Source: Spirosoma sp. | GTDB lineage: Bacteria > Bacteroidota > Bacteroidia > Cytophagales > Spirosomataceae | Length of the DNA stretch: 64,000 bases | Reading direction: 5' to 3' | NCBI RefSeq assembly: GCF_026391055.1 | Contig: NZ_JAPLET010000022.1 | Span: 434,001-498,000, forward strand | Part shown: one piece after another, positions 15,693 to 25,219 of the stretch | Position numbering within the stretch: position 1 is the stretch's first letter | Layout of the letters: every line of letters starts with the position of its first letter | Notes under the pieces: generated by a model | Database searches by the model: none | Told to the model about the DNA's origin: nothing | What the model saw: only the letters and a program-made list of their open reading frames with translations | Program-made: the position numbers and the translations under genes

Positions 15693-16613
15693 TTATTTCC
15701 TTCCCAATGTAATCAGCACCACGCCTACCAGAGCAATGGCGGCACCCAGAAACGACTGGCTGGAGAAGATCTCTCCGGCAAAGGTTGTACCCAACAGCAT
15801 AGCGACCACCGGGTTGACAAAGGCGTACGTTGACAGCAGTTGCGGACTCGCATTGCGGGCCAGCCAGGAGTATGATGAGAAGCCGATGATGCTACCAAAT
15901 ATGACCAGATAGATCATGGAGTAGATGGCTTTGGGGGGGGCATGAACAATGCTAAACAGGGTAACCGGTTCCAGGGCCAAACTAACCGGCAGCAGAACGA
16001 GACCACCCAGTATCATCTGGATTCCGCTCGAAATGGTTGCGGAGGGAAGAGACAGGCGGGGTGTTAATAACGTGCCAACCGCCCATGAAAAATTACCGAG
16101 CGCTACCAGGGCAAAGCCAATTAATTTGGCGTCGAACCCACTTGTAGTCTGCATCTTATCGGGTTTGACCAGCAGGAAAATTCCGACCAGCCCAATGGCA
16201 AGTCCGGCGAGAGCCATGTTGCTGGGGCGTTTGCGGCCAAATGAAACCCAGTTGAGAGAAAGCAGGAAAACCGGCAGCAGACCACCCAGCAAAGCCGCCA
16301 TGCTACTCGGTATGTACTGAATACCCATCGATAGGCAGCCATTGGCGATGCTCAGGAGCAGGACCCCGATTATAGCGGAGGATTTCCATTCGGCCAGGGT
16401 GGGACGGGGCGTGCCAGTCAGGCGTGCATATCCGTAAAGAATTGATCCCGAAACCAGATAACGCGCCGAAATCATATACAAAGGGGGCATCCGTTCAGTC
16501 ATGAAATGAATGAACATGTAGGTTGATCCCCACAGAATATAAACAGAAATTAAATTTGCCCAGAGAGTAACACGATTCGGGGTGGTAGATACGGGAGAAC
16601 TAACGGCTTGCAT
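15693..16613 (-). CDS. EamA/DMT-family transporter
   Basis: A 306-residue protein with ten predicted helices in two EamA repeats: VYILWGSTYMFIHFM near residue 30 and ALGNFSWAVGTLLTPRLSLP starting the second half. IQYIPSSMAALLGGLLPVFL and YAFVNPVVAMLLGTTFAGE are the conserved helix 4 and helix 9 segments. Family members export amino acids or other metabolites, and the cargo cannot be told. The N-terminal leader of about 17 polar residues is a little long but there is no better start. It is transcribed in the same direction as the leucine-rich-repeat gene, 120 nt downstream of it. Confidence 0.9.
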   Translation of the reverse strand: MQAVSSPVSTTPNRVTLWANLISVYILWGSTYMFIHFMTERMPPLYMISARYLVSGSILYGYARLTGTPRPTLAEWKSSAIIGVLLLSIANGCLSMGIQYIPSSMAALLGGLLPVFLLSLNWVSFGRKRPSNMALAGLAIGLVGIFLLVKPDKMQTTSGFDAKLIGFALVALGNFSWAVGTLLTPRLSLPSATISSGIQMILGGLVLLPVSLALEPVTLFSIVHAPPKAIYSMIYLVIFGSIIGFSSYSWLARNASPQLLSTYAFVNPVVAMLLGTTFAGEIFSSQSFLGAAIALVGVVLITLGRK

Positions 16614-16733
16614 GCGAACAGGGACTGATAATGGTTGTTAACACCAACAGGCTCATTTTCTATCCGTTAGATGATTGATTTTTTATACTTTCTAAAATCA
16701 GTCCTACTATATCCTGCCAGAGTTGCAGGCGAT

Positions 16734-18164
16734 TCAATAGGTCACCTGCGTATTATTGGCTTCCAACTGCCTGATTTGGCTGGCGTAAGGACTGCTCATC
16801 GCTTCATCTCCGAACAGTGGATTGCTCCCCAGATACACTTTTTTTAAATTTCTCAGCAGAATAAGGGCCGTCGGAAATTCACGTAGGTTATTATTATTGA
16901 AACCTACTTCTTCCAAAGCAGAAAGTGAGCCAACTGTAGCAGGTACGATATTGAACCAGTTAAACCCAAGATCGAGGACCCTCAGCCGCTGTAACCGGCC
17001 AAATTCGTTGGGAATATGACTAATACGGTTGTGATGGGCAAAAAGTACCTGCAACCGGTGCAAGTGAGCTAAAGATGGTGGCAGGGCATGTAAATCGTTA
17101 TGCGCAACGGCCAGTTGCTCCAGTCGTTTCATACGGCCGAGCTGCCCGGGTAATTCGGCGAGTTTGTTGTAGTACAAATCCAGCACTTTAACCCGTTTCA
17201 AACGGCCAATGGTTTTGGGGAGCTGGGTCAATCCTGCGCTGTAGAGGTTAAGGTCGGTTAAACGACGCATCCGCTTCAGGGTTTTGATGTCGATACCTGC
17301 CAGTTTATTATTTCCCATCCACAGGCTTTCCAGACGACGGTTTTGCCGGACAGATGGCGGAATGCGTGTGAGTCTATTGCCTTGCAGATTCAATGAAACA
17401 AGGTGCTTGTTGCGGGTAATGAACACGCTGTCATTTGGAATCGAATTATACAAAACACTGAGTCGTTTCAGGGTTGGAATATCGGAGGTCAGGCGGGCGG
17501 GTAATTCGTGCAGCCCGTTCCTCGATAAATCCAGCTCCTCTAGTTTTGGGAATCGGTATATAATTTCCGGAATGTTTGTTAGTTCTAACTGATTAAAAGC
17601 CAGCATTGTAACGGTGTCGGGGCGAGTTGTCTTCTCGGCTGCTTCGAGCGTACTGATGATCCCTTTCCCTTTACGGACGGTGCGTTTCTGCTGCACATTT
17701 CCCAGTATCGTCATGCCAGCCCACCGAAAACCAGCCGGGGTTTTTATCGGAAAGGGATGTTGTCCATACCATTCCGCCACGAGCTGAAGAAGCTGAAATT
17801 CCTGCTGATCTGTTAAGTCCGTGCCGGAGAAATCACAAAATACCCGGTCGTAACTTCCATCCGGCCGAATGAATTCCTGAGTTTGAATCATGATGCCCGG
17901 CTTGGGTAATCGTTTTTTATTTCGTTCGATAAACGTGGAAAACTGCTGTTGTCCGGCGTGCAGTGTATCCATAAACATCTTTCCGTGCCGTTCAAAAACA
18001 GCTTTCTCTCCCGCTTTTTGAGGAAAGGCAGGTGGGTATTTTTTGTTCAGCTCCGCAACGGAAAGGTGTAGGCGAGTAGTATCGCGAAGTAAAACAATCC
18101 GGTCCTGCGCTAAACCCGGTAACGCCAGTAACCCAAAAAGAACGAACAGAAGACCATTTTTCAT
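16734..18164 (-). CDS. Secreted leucine-rich-repeat protein
   Basis: A 476-residue protein with a signal peptide (MKNGLLFVLFGLLALPGLAQ), which fixes the start at 18164. Residues 20-200 form a polar domain I do not recognise, containing FDFSG-like and WYGQHPFPIKTP segments. From about 205 to 450 there are roughly ten leucine-rich repeats of 22-24 residues of the type LxxLDLSxNxLxxLPxxLxx, for example LEELDLSRNGLHELPARL and VKVLDLYYNKLAELPGQLG. The repeats form a curved binding surface, so a ligand-binding role in the periplasm or at the surface is likely. No membrane anchor or sorting domain is seen. The imperfect repeat GATTGATTTT/AAAATCAGTC at 16673-16703 may be its terminator. Confidence 0.85.
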   Translation of the reverse strand: MKNGLLFVLFGLLALPGLAQDRIVLLRDTTRLHLSVAELNKKYPPAFPQKAGEKAVFERHGKMFMDTLHAGQQQFSTFIERNKKRLPKPGIMIQTQEFIRPDGSYDRVFCDFSGTDLTDQQEFQLLQLVAEWYGQHPFPIKTPAGFRWAGMTILGNVQQKRTVRKGKGIISTLEAAEKTTRPDTVTMLAFNQLELTNIPEIIYRFPKLEELDLSRNGLHELPARLTSDIPTLKRLSVLYNSIPNDSVFITRNKHLVSLNLQGNRLTRIPPSVRQNRRLESLWMGNNKLAGIDIKTLKRMRRLTDLNLYSAGLTQLPKTIGRLKRVKVLDLYYNKLAELPGQLGRMKRLEQLAVAHNDLHALPPSLAHLHRLQVLFAHHNRISHIPNEFGRLQRLRVLDLGFNWFNIVPATVGSLSALEEVGFNNNNLREFPTALILLRNLKKVYLGSNPLFGDEAMSSPYASQIRQLEANNTQVTY

Positions 18165-18370
18165 GACGAACGTATTTTTTAGGTAAATAACGATAAATGT
18201 AGTTAAATAACCCAAAAGAGAACCGGGATTCTAACTGGATCTAAAATATTTATAAGATTACTGCCTTACAACCAACTAGTTTCCTAAACTAGCATGATTA
18301 AGCTCTTGAAGAATCAAGCGGTAATAATCTTGAGAAATCGTTTAAATCTTGTTACAATCCCGGTTCGGTT

Positions 18371-21172
18371 CTAGTTCTTCCCGCCACTCACCGACGAAGC
18401 GGGTTGTTTTTCAGCGGTTTTCTTAGCAGCCTTCGCAAAATCGCCCGCTTTGATGATCGAGATTTTCGATGGGTCGATGTGCTTTTTCATAGCGGCATTT
18501 ACCTGCTCGGGCGTCAGGCTTTCCATTTTCTTCTCAAAATCGGCATCCCAGTTCATTGTCCGGTTCAGGTACAGGTAGTTGTTGAGTGTACCGACCAGCG
18601 AAGGGTCCTGCGCCCGCGACACCATCCGTGATTGCAGATAACCTGAACGAGCGGCTTGTATTTCTTCGGTGGTAAAGCCTTCTTTAACTACTTTGTCCAT
18701 CTCCTCGCGGAAGGCTTTTTCCAGCCGTTCGGCGTTCTCGGGGTTGTAGATGGCATAGGTCATGAACATTCCCGTTTTGTCGAGTGGATTGGCCGATAAT
18801 TGCGAACCAACGCCGTAGCTGATGCCCTCTTTCTGCCGGATACGAACAGCCAGCCGGGAGTTCAGGAAGCCACCGCCCAGCATGTAGTTGCCCAGCACAA
18901 GCGCCGGATAGTCTGGGTCATCGTCGCGCAGTGGCAGGTTTACAGCCGCTACCATAAAGGCATTGGCTTTGTCGGGGGCTTCGATGCTTTGCGGGGTTGG
19001 CTTAATATCGTTAAACGGGGTCACCAACCGGCTGAACGGCTTTTTGGCTTTCCAGGTACCCAGCTCATCCGTAACCACTTTCCGAACGGGCGTCTCCTCA
19101 AAATCGCCTACTACAGCCAGCGTTGCATTCTGGGCACCGTAGAAGTCCTTGTGAAACTGTTTCAGATCGTCCAGTTTCAGCGCGTTAACGTCGGCAACAT
19201 CTTCATCGGGCGTAGAGGTATAGCGAATATCCTCTTTGGGGTAAGGGTTCATCAGGCGTTGAAAAGCCGTGAACGCCAGCGACTGAGGTTCAGACCGCTG
19301 CGACTCAATCTGTGCCAGTTGTTCCTGCTTTAGCTTTTCGAACTCATTGGCGTCGAAAGCCGGGTGCTTGAGCATGTCGCTCACCAGCCGAATAACAGCG
19401 GGGAGGTTTTCTTTGGTCGTTTTAATGCTTACGTTTACCTGGTTACCACCCCCAAACACACCAACCTGCGCTTTTAGTTTGTCCAGTTCGTCTTTGATTT
19501 GCTGGCGGCTGCGAGTCGTGGTGCCTCGGTTGAGCATCGACGCCGTGAACACCGAGATGGCGCTCTTGTTCATCAGGCTTTTCTGATCGCCGTAGCGCAG
19601 CGTAAGGCGGGCATTTACTTCGTTACCACGCGTCGTTTTCGGGAGCATGGCCAGCTCAATCGTATTGGGCTGCTCCAAACGGCGGGTACGGCCGTCGATG
19701 TTGGCGGGGGAGGGATCAAACGCTTCCCCTTGTGCCACCAGAGCCCGGCCTTTGTAATCTTTTACCATTGCTATAATGTCCGGTGCCTGCGGAACCTCCA
19801 CCCGGTCGGGATTCTGTTCCGGAATGAACACACCAACGGTCCGGTTCGAAGGTTTAAAATAGTAGCTGGCCACGCGCTTAACATCGGCCGGGGTTACTTT
19901 TTCGAGAGCATCCCGATAGAGGAAACCAAGCCGCCAGTCGCCGGTTGCGATATATTCGCTCAATGCCAGTCCTACGCGTTCGGCACTTTTGAAGCTTAAC
20001 TCAAGGTCTTTCAGGATCTTGACCTTAGCACGGTCGATTTCTTCTTTCGACGGGGTTTTGATGGCAACCGAGTCGAGGGTTGATAACAGGGCGTTTTTGG
20101 TATCATCCAGCGATTTATCTTTCAACATTTCGGCGGCAAAATAGACGTACCCGGGGTCTTTGGTCGTGAACGAATAGCCGTATTGTTGAGAGGCTTTCTT
20201 GGTTTCTATGAGGGCTTTATAGAGTCGGCCCGATGGCTCGTTGGTGAGCAGTTCGGTGACCACGTCCATGGTTGGATAGTCGGGGTGAGAGCCGGGCATG
20301 ATGTGATACAGTGCCGATACAACTTTGGTATCGCCTACGCGCCGGAGCGTTACCATCCGTTCGCCATCCTGGGTAGGCTCCTGGCTATAAGTGGGCTGGA
20401 GTACACGCGCCGGACGCGGAATAGCGCTAAAATATTGATTGATCATCGCCAGCGTTTTCGGCTCGTCGATTTTACCGGCTACGACCAGCACGGCATTGTC
20501 GGGCTGGTAAAATTTCTTGTAAAAAGCCTGAAGATTGCCGATGGGCACCTTCTCAATATCGGAACGGTTGCCGATGGTCGAGTTGCCGTAGTTGTGCCAG
20601 AGGTAGGCCGATGAGACAACCCGCTCATTCAGTACATTCTGGGGCGAGTTCTCGCCCATTTCAAACTCATTCCGAACGACGGAGAACTCTGTAGCGAGGT
20701 CTTCCTTTTTAATGAACGAGTTCACCATCCGGTCCGATTCAAGATCGAGCGCCCACTTGAGGTTCTCATCCGTAGCGGCAAAGGTTTCGTAATAGTTGGT
20801 ACGGTCGAGCCAGGTGGTGCCGTTGGGCCGGGCTCCGTGCGAGGTCAGCTCCTCGGGAATGTTCGTGTGCTTGGTCGACCCTTTAAAGACCATATGCTCC
20901 AGCAGGTGGGCCATTCCGGTTTCGCCCAGACCTTCGTGCCGCGAGCCTACTAAATAGGTAATGTTAACCGTGATGGTGGGTTTCGAGGGGTCGGGGAAGA
21001 GCAGGACCTTCAACCCATTTTTGAGGTTGTATTCCGTAATGCCTTCTACGGAAGCACCTTTTGTTACGCCTTCGGGCAGCGCTGCGGGTTTGTCCTGAGC
21101 CGATGAAAGTGTCAGGTTACTTATGAACCAGGCAGCGGCCAACAAACCTCTTTTGGTAAGGTTGCTTGTCAT
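18371..21172 (-). CDS. M16-family zinc metalloprotease, double domain
   Basis: A 933-residue secreted peptidase with a signal peptide. The inverted zinc motif HxxEH is present as HLLEH at residues 89-93, inside GETGMAHLLEHMVFKGSTKH, and the supporting Glu lies downstream in the ATEFSVVRNEFEMGENSP region. The protein holds two tandem M16 halves (about 45-460 and 500-910); the second has the RIRQKEGISYGVGSQLSANP segment of the inactive half and no zinc motif. This is the usual full length for single-chain pitrilysin-like enzymes. Start 21172 is chosen because the upstream in-frame codons precede the signal peptide. It lies 114 nt beyond the efflux/LytSR operon on the same strand but is likely separately expressed. 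Confidence 0.92.
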   Translation of the reverse strand: MTSNLTKRGLLAAAWFISNLTLSSAQDKPAALPEGVTKGASVEGITEYNLKNGLKVLLFPDPSKPTITVNITYLVGSRHEGLGETGMAHLLEHMVFKGSTKHTNIPEELTSHGARPNGTTWLDRTNYYETFAATDENLKWALDLESDRMVNSFIKKEDLATEFSVVRNEFEMGENSPQNVLNERVVSSAYLWHNYGNSTIGNRSDIEKVPIGNLQAFYKKFYQPDNAVLVVAGKIDEPKTLAMINQYFSAIPRPARVLQPTYSQEPTQDGERMVTLRRVGDTKVVSALYHIMPGSHPDYPTMDVVTELLTNEPSGRLYKALIETKKASQQYGYSFTTKDPGYVYFAAEMLKDKSLDDTKNALLSTLDSVAIKTPSKEEIDRAKVKILKDLELSFKSAERVGLALSEYIATGDWRLGFLYRDALEKVTPADVKRVASYYFKPSNRTVGVFIPEQNPDRVEVPQAPDIIAMVKDYKGRALVAQGEAFDPSPANIDGRTRRLEQPNTIELAMLPKTTRGNEVNARLTLRYGDQKSLMNKSAISVFTASMLNRGTTTRSRQQIKDELDKLKAQVGVFGGGNQVNVSIKTTKENLPAVIRLVSDMLKHPAFDANEFEKLKQEQLAQIESQRSEPQSLAFTAFQRLMNPYPKEDIRYTSTPDEDVADVNALKLDDLKQFHKDFYGAQNATLAVVGDFEETPVRKVVTDELGTWKAKKPFSRLVTPFNDIKPTPQSIEAPDKANAFMVAAVNLPLRDDDPDYPALVLGNYMLGGGFLNSRLAVRIRQKEGISYGVGSQLSANPLDKTGMFMTYAIYNPENAERLEKAFREEMDKVVKEGFTTEEIQAARSGYLQSRMVSRAQDPSLVGTLNNYLYLNRTMNWDADFEKKMESLTPEQVNAAMKKHIDPSKISIIKAGDFAKAAKKTAEKQPASSVSGGKN

Positions 21173-21286
21173 GAATATACAGTTAGTTAGGAACTTGAAA
21201 CTAATCGTATAGTTACATACAGACAAAATGATAATCAACAGATTTTACAGTGGTTTAACAAAATTTAGGATAAACGGTAATCATGG

Positions 21287-22063
21287 CTAACTCTCAATCC
21301 AGTTTCTGAAGACGCTGGCTTTTTCCTTACTGACCAGCACTTCGAGGGCGTCGTTCGGCTTTTTCAGCAGAACGAGCAATTTGCTGTTATCTTGAGGTCG
21401 ATAGCCGGCAATAGCGTCCAGATGAATGAGGCACTGGCGATTGGCGCGGAAGAAACGTAAAGGGTCAGCTACTTCTTCCAGTTCATCCAGGGTTTTGTAA
21501 TCGGTTATTAGTTTTTTTCCCTCGGTTGTAAAAAGATAGATCAGTTCGTTGCGCAGGAAATACGCAATTTGTTCCTGAGGAACCGTAACAATTTGCCGGA
21601 GATGATGCCCCGAGAATCGCCGTTTGTATTGGGGGGCTGTAACGGGAGAAGCCATGTGGGCCAGAAGCTGCCGAAACTGGTCGTTAAAATCTGAAACGCC
21701 GTTGGCGGCCCATCGGTGATACTTGGTTAATGCCTGCCGGAGTTCTTCTGGGTCGATGGGTTTAAGCAGGTAGTCGATGCTGTTCAGTTTGAAGGCCCGT
21801 ATGGCATATTCGTCATAGGCGGTTGTGAAAATCACGGGGGCAGTCAACCCAACCTGCACGAAGGCGTCGAAGCTTACCCCGTCCGATAGCTGAATGTCGG
21901 CAATAACAAGGTCGGGGGTGGGTTTGCCCATTGCAAAATATGCACAAATGTGCTGAACGCTGGTTAATGGACCAAGAATGATGGCTTCCGGCTCCAGCTG
22001 ACTCACCAGTTTGTGGAGTTGCCGGGCAATCAGGGGCTCGTCTTCAATCAGCAGAATAGTCAT
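21287..22063 (-). CDS. LytTR-family response regulator
   Basis: A 258-residue regulator with a receiver domain (TILLIEDEPLIARQLHKLV, phospho-acceptor Asp56 in LVIADIQLS, switch Lys in YLLKPIDPEEL) and a C-terminal LytTR DNA-binding domain with HHLRQIVTVPQEQIAYFLRN and FFRANRQCLIHLDAI. LytTR proteins bind direct repeats near promoters. It follows the LytS-type kinase by 29 nt and closes the operon of the efflux pump, so it probably controls pump expression or a membrane-stress response. Confidence 0.92.
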   Translation of the reverse strand: MTILLIEDEPLIARQLHKLVSQLEPEAIILGPLTSVQHICAYFAMGKPTPDLVIADIQLSDGVSFDAFVQVGLTAPVIFTTAYDEYAIRAFKLNSIDYLLKPIDPEELRQALTKYHRWAANGVSDFNDQFRQLLAHMASPVTAPQYKRRFSGHHLRQIVTVPQEQIAYFLRNELIYLFTTEGKKLITDYKTLDELEEVADPLRFFRANRQCLIHLDAIAGYRPQDNSKLLVLLKKPNDALEVLVSKEKASVFRNWIES

Positions 22064-22092
22064 GCAGGGGTAGATTTTAACGGGATTAGCGG

Positions 22093-23130
22093 CTACTTGT
22101 CAACGTCTAGAAGGGGTAATCGAACCTGAAAACGGGCATCCGTTTCGATGATTTCAACCGGCTTCTGGCTTAGAAAACTATACAGCAACGTCAGATTTTC
22201 CAGCCCCAGCCGGTTCGACGTTTCTACCTGCCGTTTACGCTGAAGCGGGTTCGTTACGGAAAGGTAGCCGTCATGGGTGCTCAGGGTAATGGTTAATGGA
22301 TGGGCTTCGCTGATGATGTTATGTTTGATGGCGTTCTCGATCAGAATCTGAAGCGTAACGGGAACGATCAGTTGATCCAGGGCAGGTTCATCGACTTCGC
22401 ACGTGACAACAAACGCACCATCGAAACGGGTATGTAACAGGGATATGTAATTTTTAATGAAAGCCAGCTCCGTTTCAAGCGGTACCAGTGCCTTCTCCTT
22501 ATGCTGAAGTACATACCGGAAGACTTTCGAAAGCTGTTGTAGAAACTGACGGGCCAGCACCGGATTGTCGTCAATCAGGCTATCGAGAGACGAAAGGCTA
22601 TTGAACAGAAAATGCGGACTTACCTGATTTTTAAGGCTGTCTAACTGTACCTGGACTTTTTCTTTTTCAAGCTGGGCTGTGCGAAGAGCGTTTTCTTGCC
22701 AGCGCCGGAGTAGATGACTGGCTATGAACCCCAAACAAATGATGGTATTCACCAGAAAAATCATCATGCCGACAATGATGAAGCCTAACTTGTTCAGCAG
22801 GGTTAACGCAGGGGGGAAGAACCGGAGAGCAACAAAGTAACCAGCAACGACGGCAACGGTTTTAACAATTGTCCAGCCGCCTAAAAGCTGGACAATGATG
22901 CGCCAGCGGACATTTTTCTCAAACGGCATCCGCCGGTTTAGCCACTCATTGAACTGATAATGGAACACCCAGACCAGGTTCAACATGATGAACGACATAA
23001 CAAACAGTAGCGCCTGTACCTGCCAGCTGATGTCGGGAACCACCCACTGGCGCGCCACCAATCCGCCCAGCGCTATCCAAAGCAGCAGGAACTCGACGTA
23101 TTTATTGAATTTTATTTTCATGGTTACCAA
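22093..23130 (-). CDS. LytS-type sensor histidine kinase (His_kinase family)
   Basis: A 345-residue kinase with four membrane helices in the first 140 residues and a short coiled linker (ALRTAQLEKEKVQVQLDSLK). The phospho-acceptor His173 lies in QVSPHFLFNSLSSLDSLID, the signature of the His_kinase/LytS family, followed by an ATPase domain with QILIENAIKHN and NRLGLENL. There is no periplasmic sensor domain, so it may sense the membrane or the adjoining ABC transporter. The start overlaps the end of the ATPase gene by 29 nt; a second ATG three codons in (23121) is equally plausible. Co-transcribed with the pump genes. Confidence 0.9.
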   Translation of the reverse strand: MVTMKIKFNKYVEFLLLWIALGGLVARQWVVPDISWQVQALLFVMSFIMLNLVWVFHYQFNEWLNRRMPFEKNVRWRIIVQLLGGWTIVKTVAVVAGYFVALRFFPPALTLLNKLGFIIVGMMIFLVNTIICLGFIASHLLRRWQENALRTAQLEKEKVQVQLDSLKNQVSPHFLFNSLSSLDSLIDDNPVLARQFLQQLSKVFRYVLQHKEKALVPLETELAFIKNYISLLHTRFDGAFVVTCEVDEPALDQLIVPVTLQILIENAIKHNIISEAHPLTITLSTHDGYLSVTNPLQRKRQVETSNRLGLENLTLLYSFLSQKPVEIIETDARFQVRLPLLDVDK

Positions 23131-23794
23131 TAATTAGTCCGTCCGACATTTCGATGGTCCGGTTCGTTCCGGCGGCAAAGTCCGGGTCGTGGGTAACGGC
23201 AATGATGGTTTGTCCTTTGCTGGCAAGATCACGAAAAATGTCGAACACATTTTCAGTATTGGCTTTGTCCAGATTGCCTGTTGGTTCGTCGCCCATGATG
23301 ATGGTTGGGTCGTTGATAAGTGCGCGGGCAATGGCTACGCGCTGTTGTTGGCCTCCAGATAGTTTACTGGCCGGTTTGCGGGCGTAGTTGGCCATGCCAA
23401 TCAACCGGAGTTTTTCCATCGCTCGCTCCTCAATTTCTTTTTCCAGGTACCTACCAAGCTTCAGGCCGGGGAGCATCACATTTTGCAGGGCCGAAAACTC
23501 AGGTAATAAAAAGTGAAACTGAAAAACGAATCCCAGATGTTCATTGCGAAAGTGGGCCAGAAAATCCTGACTTCGCCCCGTTAATTTTGTCCCCGCCATC
23601 TCTATTTGCCCTTCATATTCAGTATCCATCGTAGAAAGCAGGTAAAGCAGCGTTGATTTACCGCAACCCGATTTACCGACAATAGACAGAAATTCCCCTT
23701 TTTGTACCTCAAAGGAAACATCCGTCAACACCCGAAATTTTTCAGGATCGTAGAAGTATTTGTTGAGGTTTTTGGCAGAAAGAACGATGCTCAT
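23102..23794 (-). CDS. ABC transporter ATP-binding protein (LolD/MacB type)
   Basis: A 230-residue ATPase with Walker A GKSGCGKST (residues 40-48), Q-loop in GFVFQFHFLLPEFSALQNVM, signature LSGGQQQRVAIARAL, Walker B TIIMGDEPTG and the H-loop in IIAVTHDPDFA. The FHFLLPEF and EPTGNLD segments are typical of the LolD/MacB/FtsE group, which power mechanotransmission rather than substrate passage. It sits between the FtsX-like permease and the histidine kinase and overlaps the latter, so both are translated from one message. Confidence 0.93.
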   Translation of the reverse strand: MSIVLSAKNLNKYFYDPEKFRVLTDVSFEVQKGEFLSIVGKSGCGKSTLLYLLSTMDTEYEGQIEMAGTKLTGRSQDFLAHFRNEHLGFVFQFHFLLPEFSALQNVMLPGLKLGRYLEKEIEERAMEKLRLIGMANYARKPASKLSGGQQQRVAIARALINDPTIIMGDEPTGNLDKANTENVFDIFRDLASKGQTIIAVTHDPDFAAGTNRTIEMSDGLIIGNHENKIQ

Positions 23795-23818
23795 AATAGT
23801 TATATGCTATAGGAGGTA

Positions 23819-23886
23819 TGATGTATGGTATAGGGCGACGGGTAAGATGATTGGGAATATATCGTACATCCCATAGCATACATCTT
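23819..23886. repeat. Imperfect palindrome between permease and ATPase genes
   Basis: GATGTATGGTATAGGG near 23820-23835 is mirrored by CCCATAGCATACATC near 23870-23884, with one mismatch and one bulge. A direct echo, TATGCTATAGG, lies just to the left at about 23803. This sits inside an operon, within the 96-nt spacer, so it may stabilise or attenuate the message rather than end it. Confidence 0.5.
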
Positions 23887-23890
23887 AAAA

Positions 23891-25141
23891 CTATCCTCTT
23901 AAAATGGCCACAGGGTCGACTTGTGACGCTTTTCGGGAGGGGAAATAGCCCGCCAGAACGGTGGTTACTACGCCGAAGAGCAGCCCCAGGATGTAATACT
24001 TTGGCTCGAAAATGACCGGAAATGTTTTAATACTAATGAATCCACCGGCATCGAATGGGGTGATTGACAGTAGATAACTGAGCCCAAAACCGATCCCTAG
24101 CCCTAAAAGACCACCCGAAACACCAATAAAAATAGCCTGCAACAGAAAAATGGCAATGATGTCCCGGCCTTCAAAACCGGTGGCTTTTAAAATAGCAATG
24201 TCCTTGATTTTGTTGATAACGGTCATGTTCATGATGTTATAAATACCAAATCCAGCAACTACCAGCAGTGTGAACGACACTACATAAGTCAGCATATTCC
24301 GGATCTTTTCACCCGCTAGTATGGCCGTGTTGGCCGTGGCCCAGTCTTCGGTATAGTACCCGTAAATGGCCCGTAACTGTTTTCCGAACGGAATGGCCAT
24401 CAGGGGGTCTATCATTTTGATGTGAATGTCGGTTATATAGCTGGGGTCCCGTTGCAGCATTTCCTGCACCGTAGAGAGATTTCCGTAGCTCTTGGTATTG
24501 TCGATGGTACCAATGCCAAAGCCAAACGTACCCACTACCCGTAGTGTCCGGATACCTCCTTTAGGTGTTGTTACCGTTACTTTATCACCCGTACGTACGT
24601 TGAGCTTGTCGGCTAGTACGGCACCCATGATCAAGCCGTCAGGATTGGTTTTCAGCGCGTTCAGACTACCCGATTTAAGCCGTGTGGTTAGTTTATAGAG
24701 CCGGTTTTCGCGGTCGATATCCACCCCCGAAATTGTACCGGAAATCTGAATGGGGCCGTTATTATAAAACGCCTGCGTAGCCACCTGTGGCGAAACGCCC
24801 AGCACACCTGATGCCCGTTCAATGCGTCCGGCAATGGTCATCCCGTTTTTGATGCGCGACTGCTCGTCTTTCGGCTTCTGGTGGTAGATGACGTTAAATT
24901 TGCCGGGGTTGAGCTGTTCGATCAGACCCGGCCGCTGGGTATTTACCTCGTTATACATTCGAATATGCGGACTGGCATCCAGCGCCGAATCTTCCAGAAA
25001 CTGATTGACACCCTGCATAAATGAAATCATGGTAATGAACATCGCAATGCCGAAGGTGACCCCCAACATGGCAACGAGGGTCTGGCGTTTTTTGGCCAGC
25101 AGGTGCGTCTGAGCAATTTGAGAAGCAATTCGTATATCCAT
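23891..25141 (-). CDS. MacB/FtsX-type ABC transporter permease
   Basis: A 416-residue permease with an N-terminal helix (KRQTLVAMLGVTFGIAMFIT), a long periplasmic MacB-type domain (about 45-285), and three C-terminal helices starting at MLTYVVSFTLLVVAGFGIYN and ending with the conserved FPSRKASQVDPVAILRG. INKIKDIAILKATGFEGRDI is the cytoplasmic coupling segment. Start 25141 is used since upstream codons run through the palindrome and the hlyD-like stop region. Together with the adaptor and TolC homologue it forms a tripartite exporter for small molecules, peptides or lipids. Confidence 0.92.
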   Translation of the reverse strand: MDIRIASQIAQTHLLAKKRQTLVAMLGVTFGIAMFITMISFMQGVNQFLEDSALDASPHIRMYNEVNTQRPGLIEQLNPGKFNVIYHQKPKDEQSRIKNGMTIAGRIERASGVLGVSPQVATQAFYNNGPIQISGTISGVDIDRENRLYKLTTRLKSGSLNALKTNPDGLIMGAVLADKLNVRTGDKVTVTTPKGGIRTLRVVGTFGFGIGTIDNTKSYGNLSTVQEMLQRDPSYITDIHIKMIDPLMAIPFGKQLRAIYGYYTEDWATANTAILAGEKIRNMLTYVVSFTLLVVAGFGIYNIMNMTVINKIKDIAILKATGFEGRDIIAIFLLQAIFIGVSGGLLGLGIGFGLSYLLSITPFDAGGFISIKTFPVIFEPKYYILGLLFGVVTTVLAGYFPSRKASQVDPVAILRG

Positions 25142-25159
25142 TTTTAAAATGATAGAATT

Positions 25160-25219
25160 AGTGAATGATAGAATGAGTGACTTAGTGGGGTTTATATTCA
25201 CTCATTCTATCATTCACTC
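25160..25219. repeat. 21-bp perfect palindrome overlapping a stop codon, copy 2 of the 25-nt repeat
   Basis: Positions 25160-25180 (A then GTGAATGATAGAATGAGTGA) are the exact reverse complement of 25198-25218, with a 17-nt loop. The right arm contains the stop codon of the adaptor gene (25214-25216). The 25 nt at 25195-25219 are identical, on the other strand, to 15637-15661. Inside an operon, this is more likely an RNA-stability or attenuation element than a full terminator. Confidence 0.75.

Noticed and set aside
18404-20614. Several plus-strand frames of 75-177 codons opposite the M16 protease
   Set aside because: All are antisense shadows of the high-GC protease gene.
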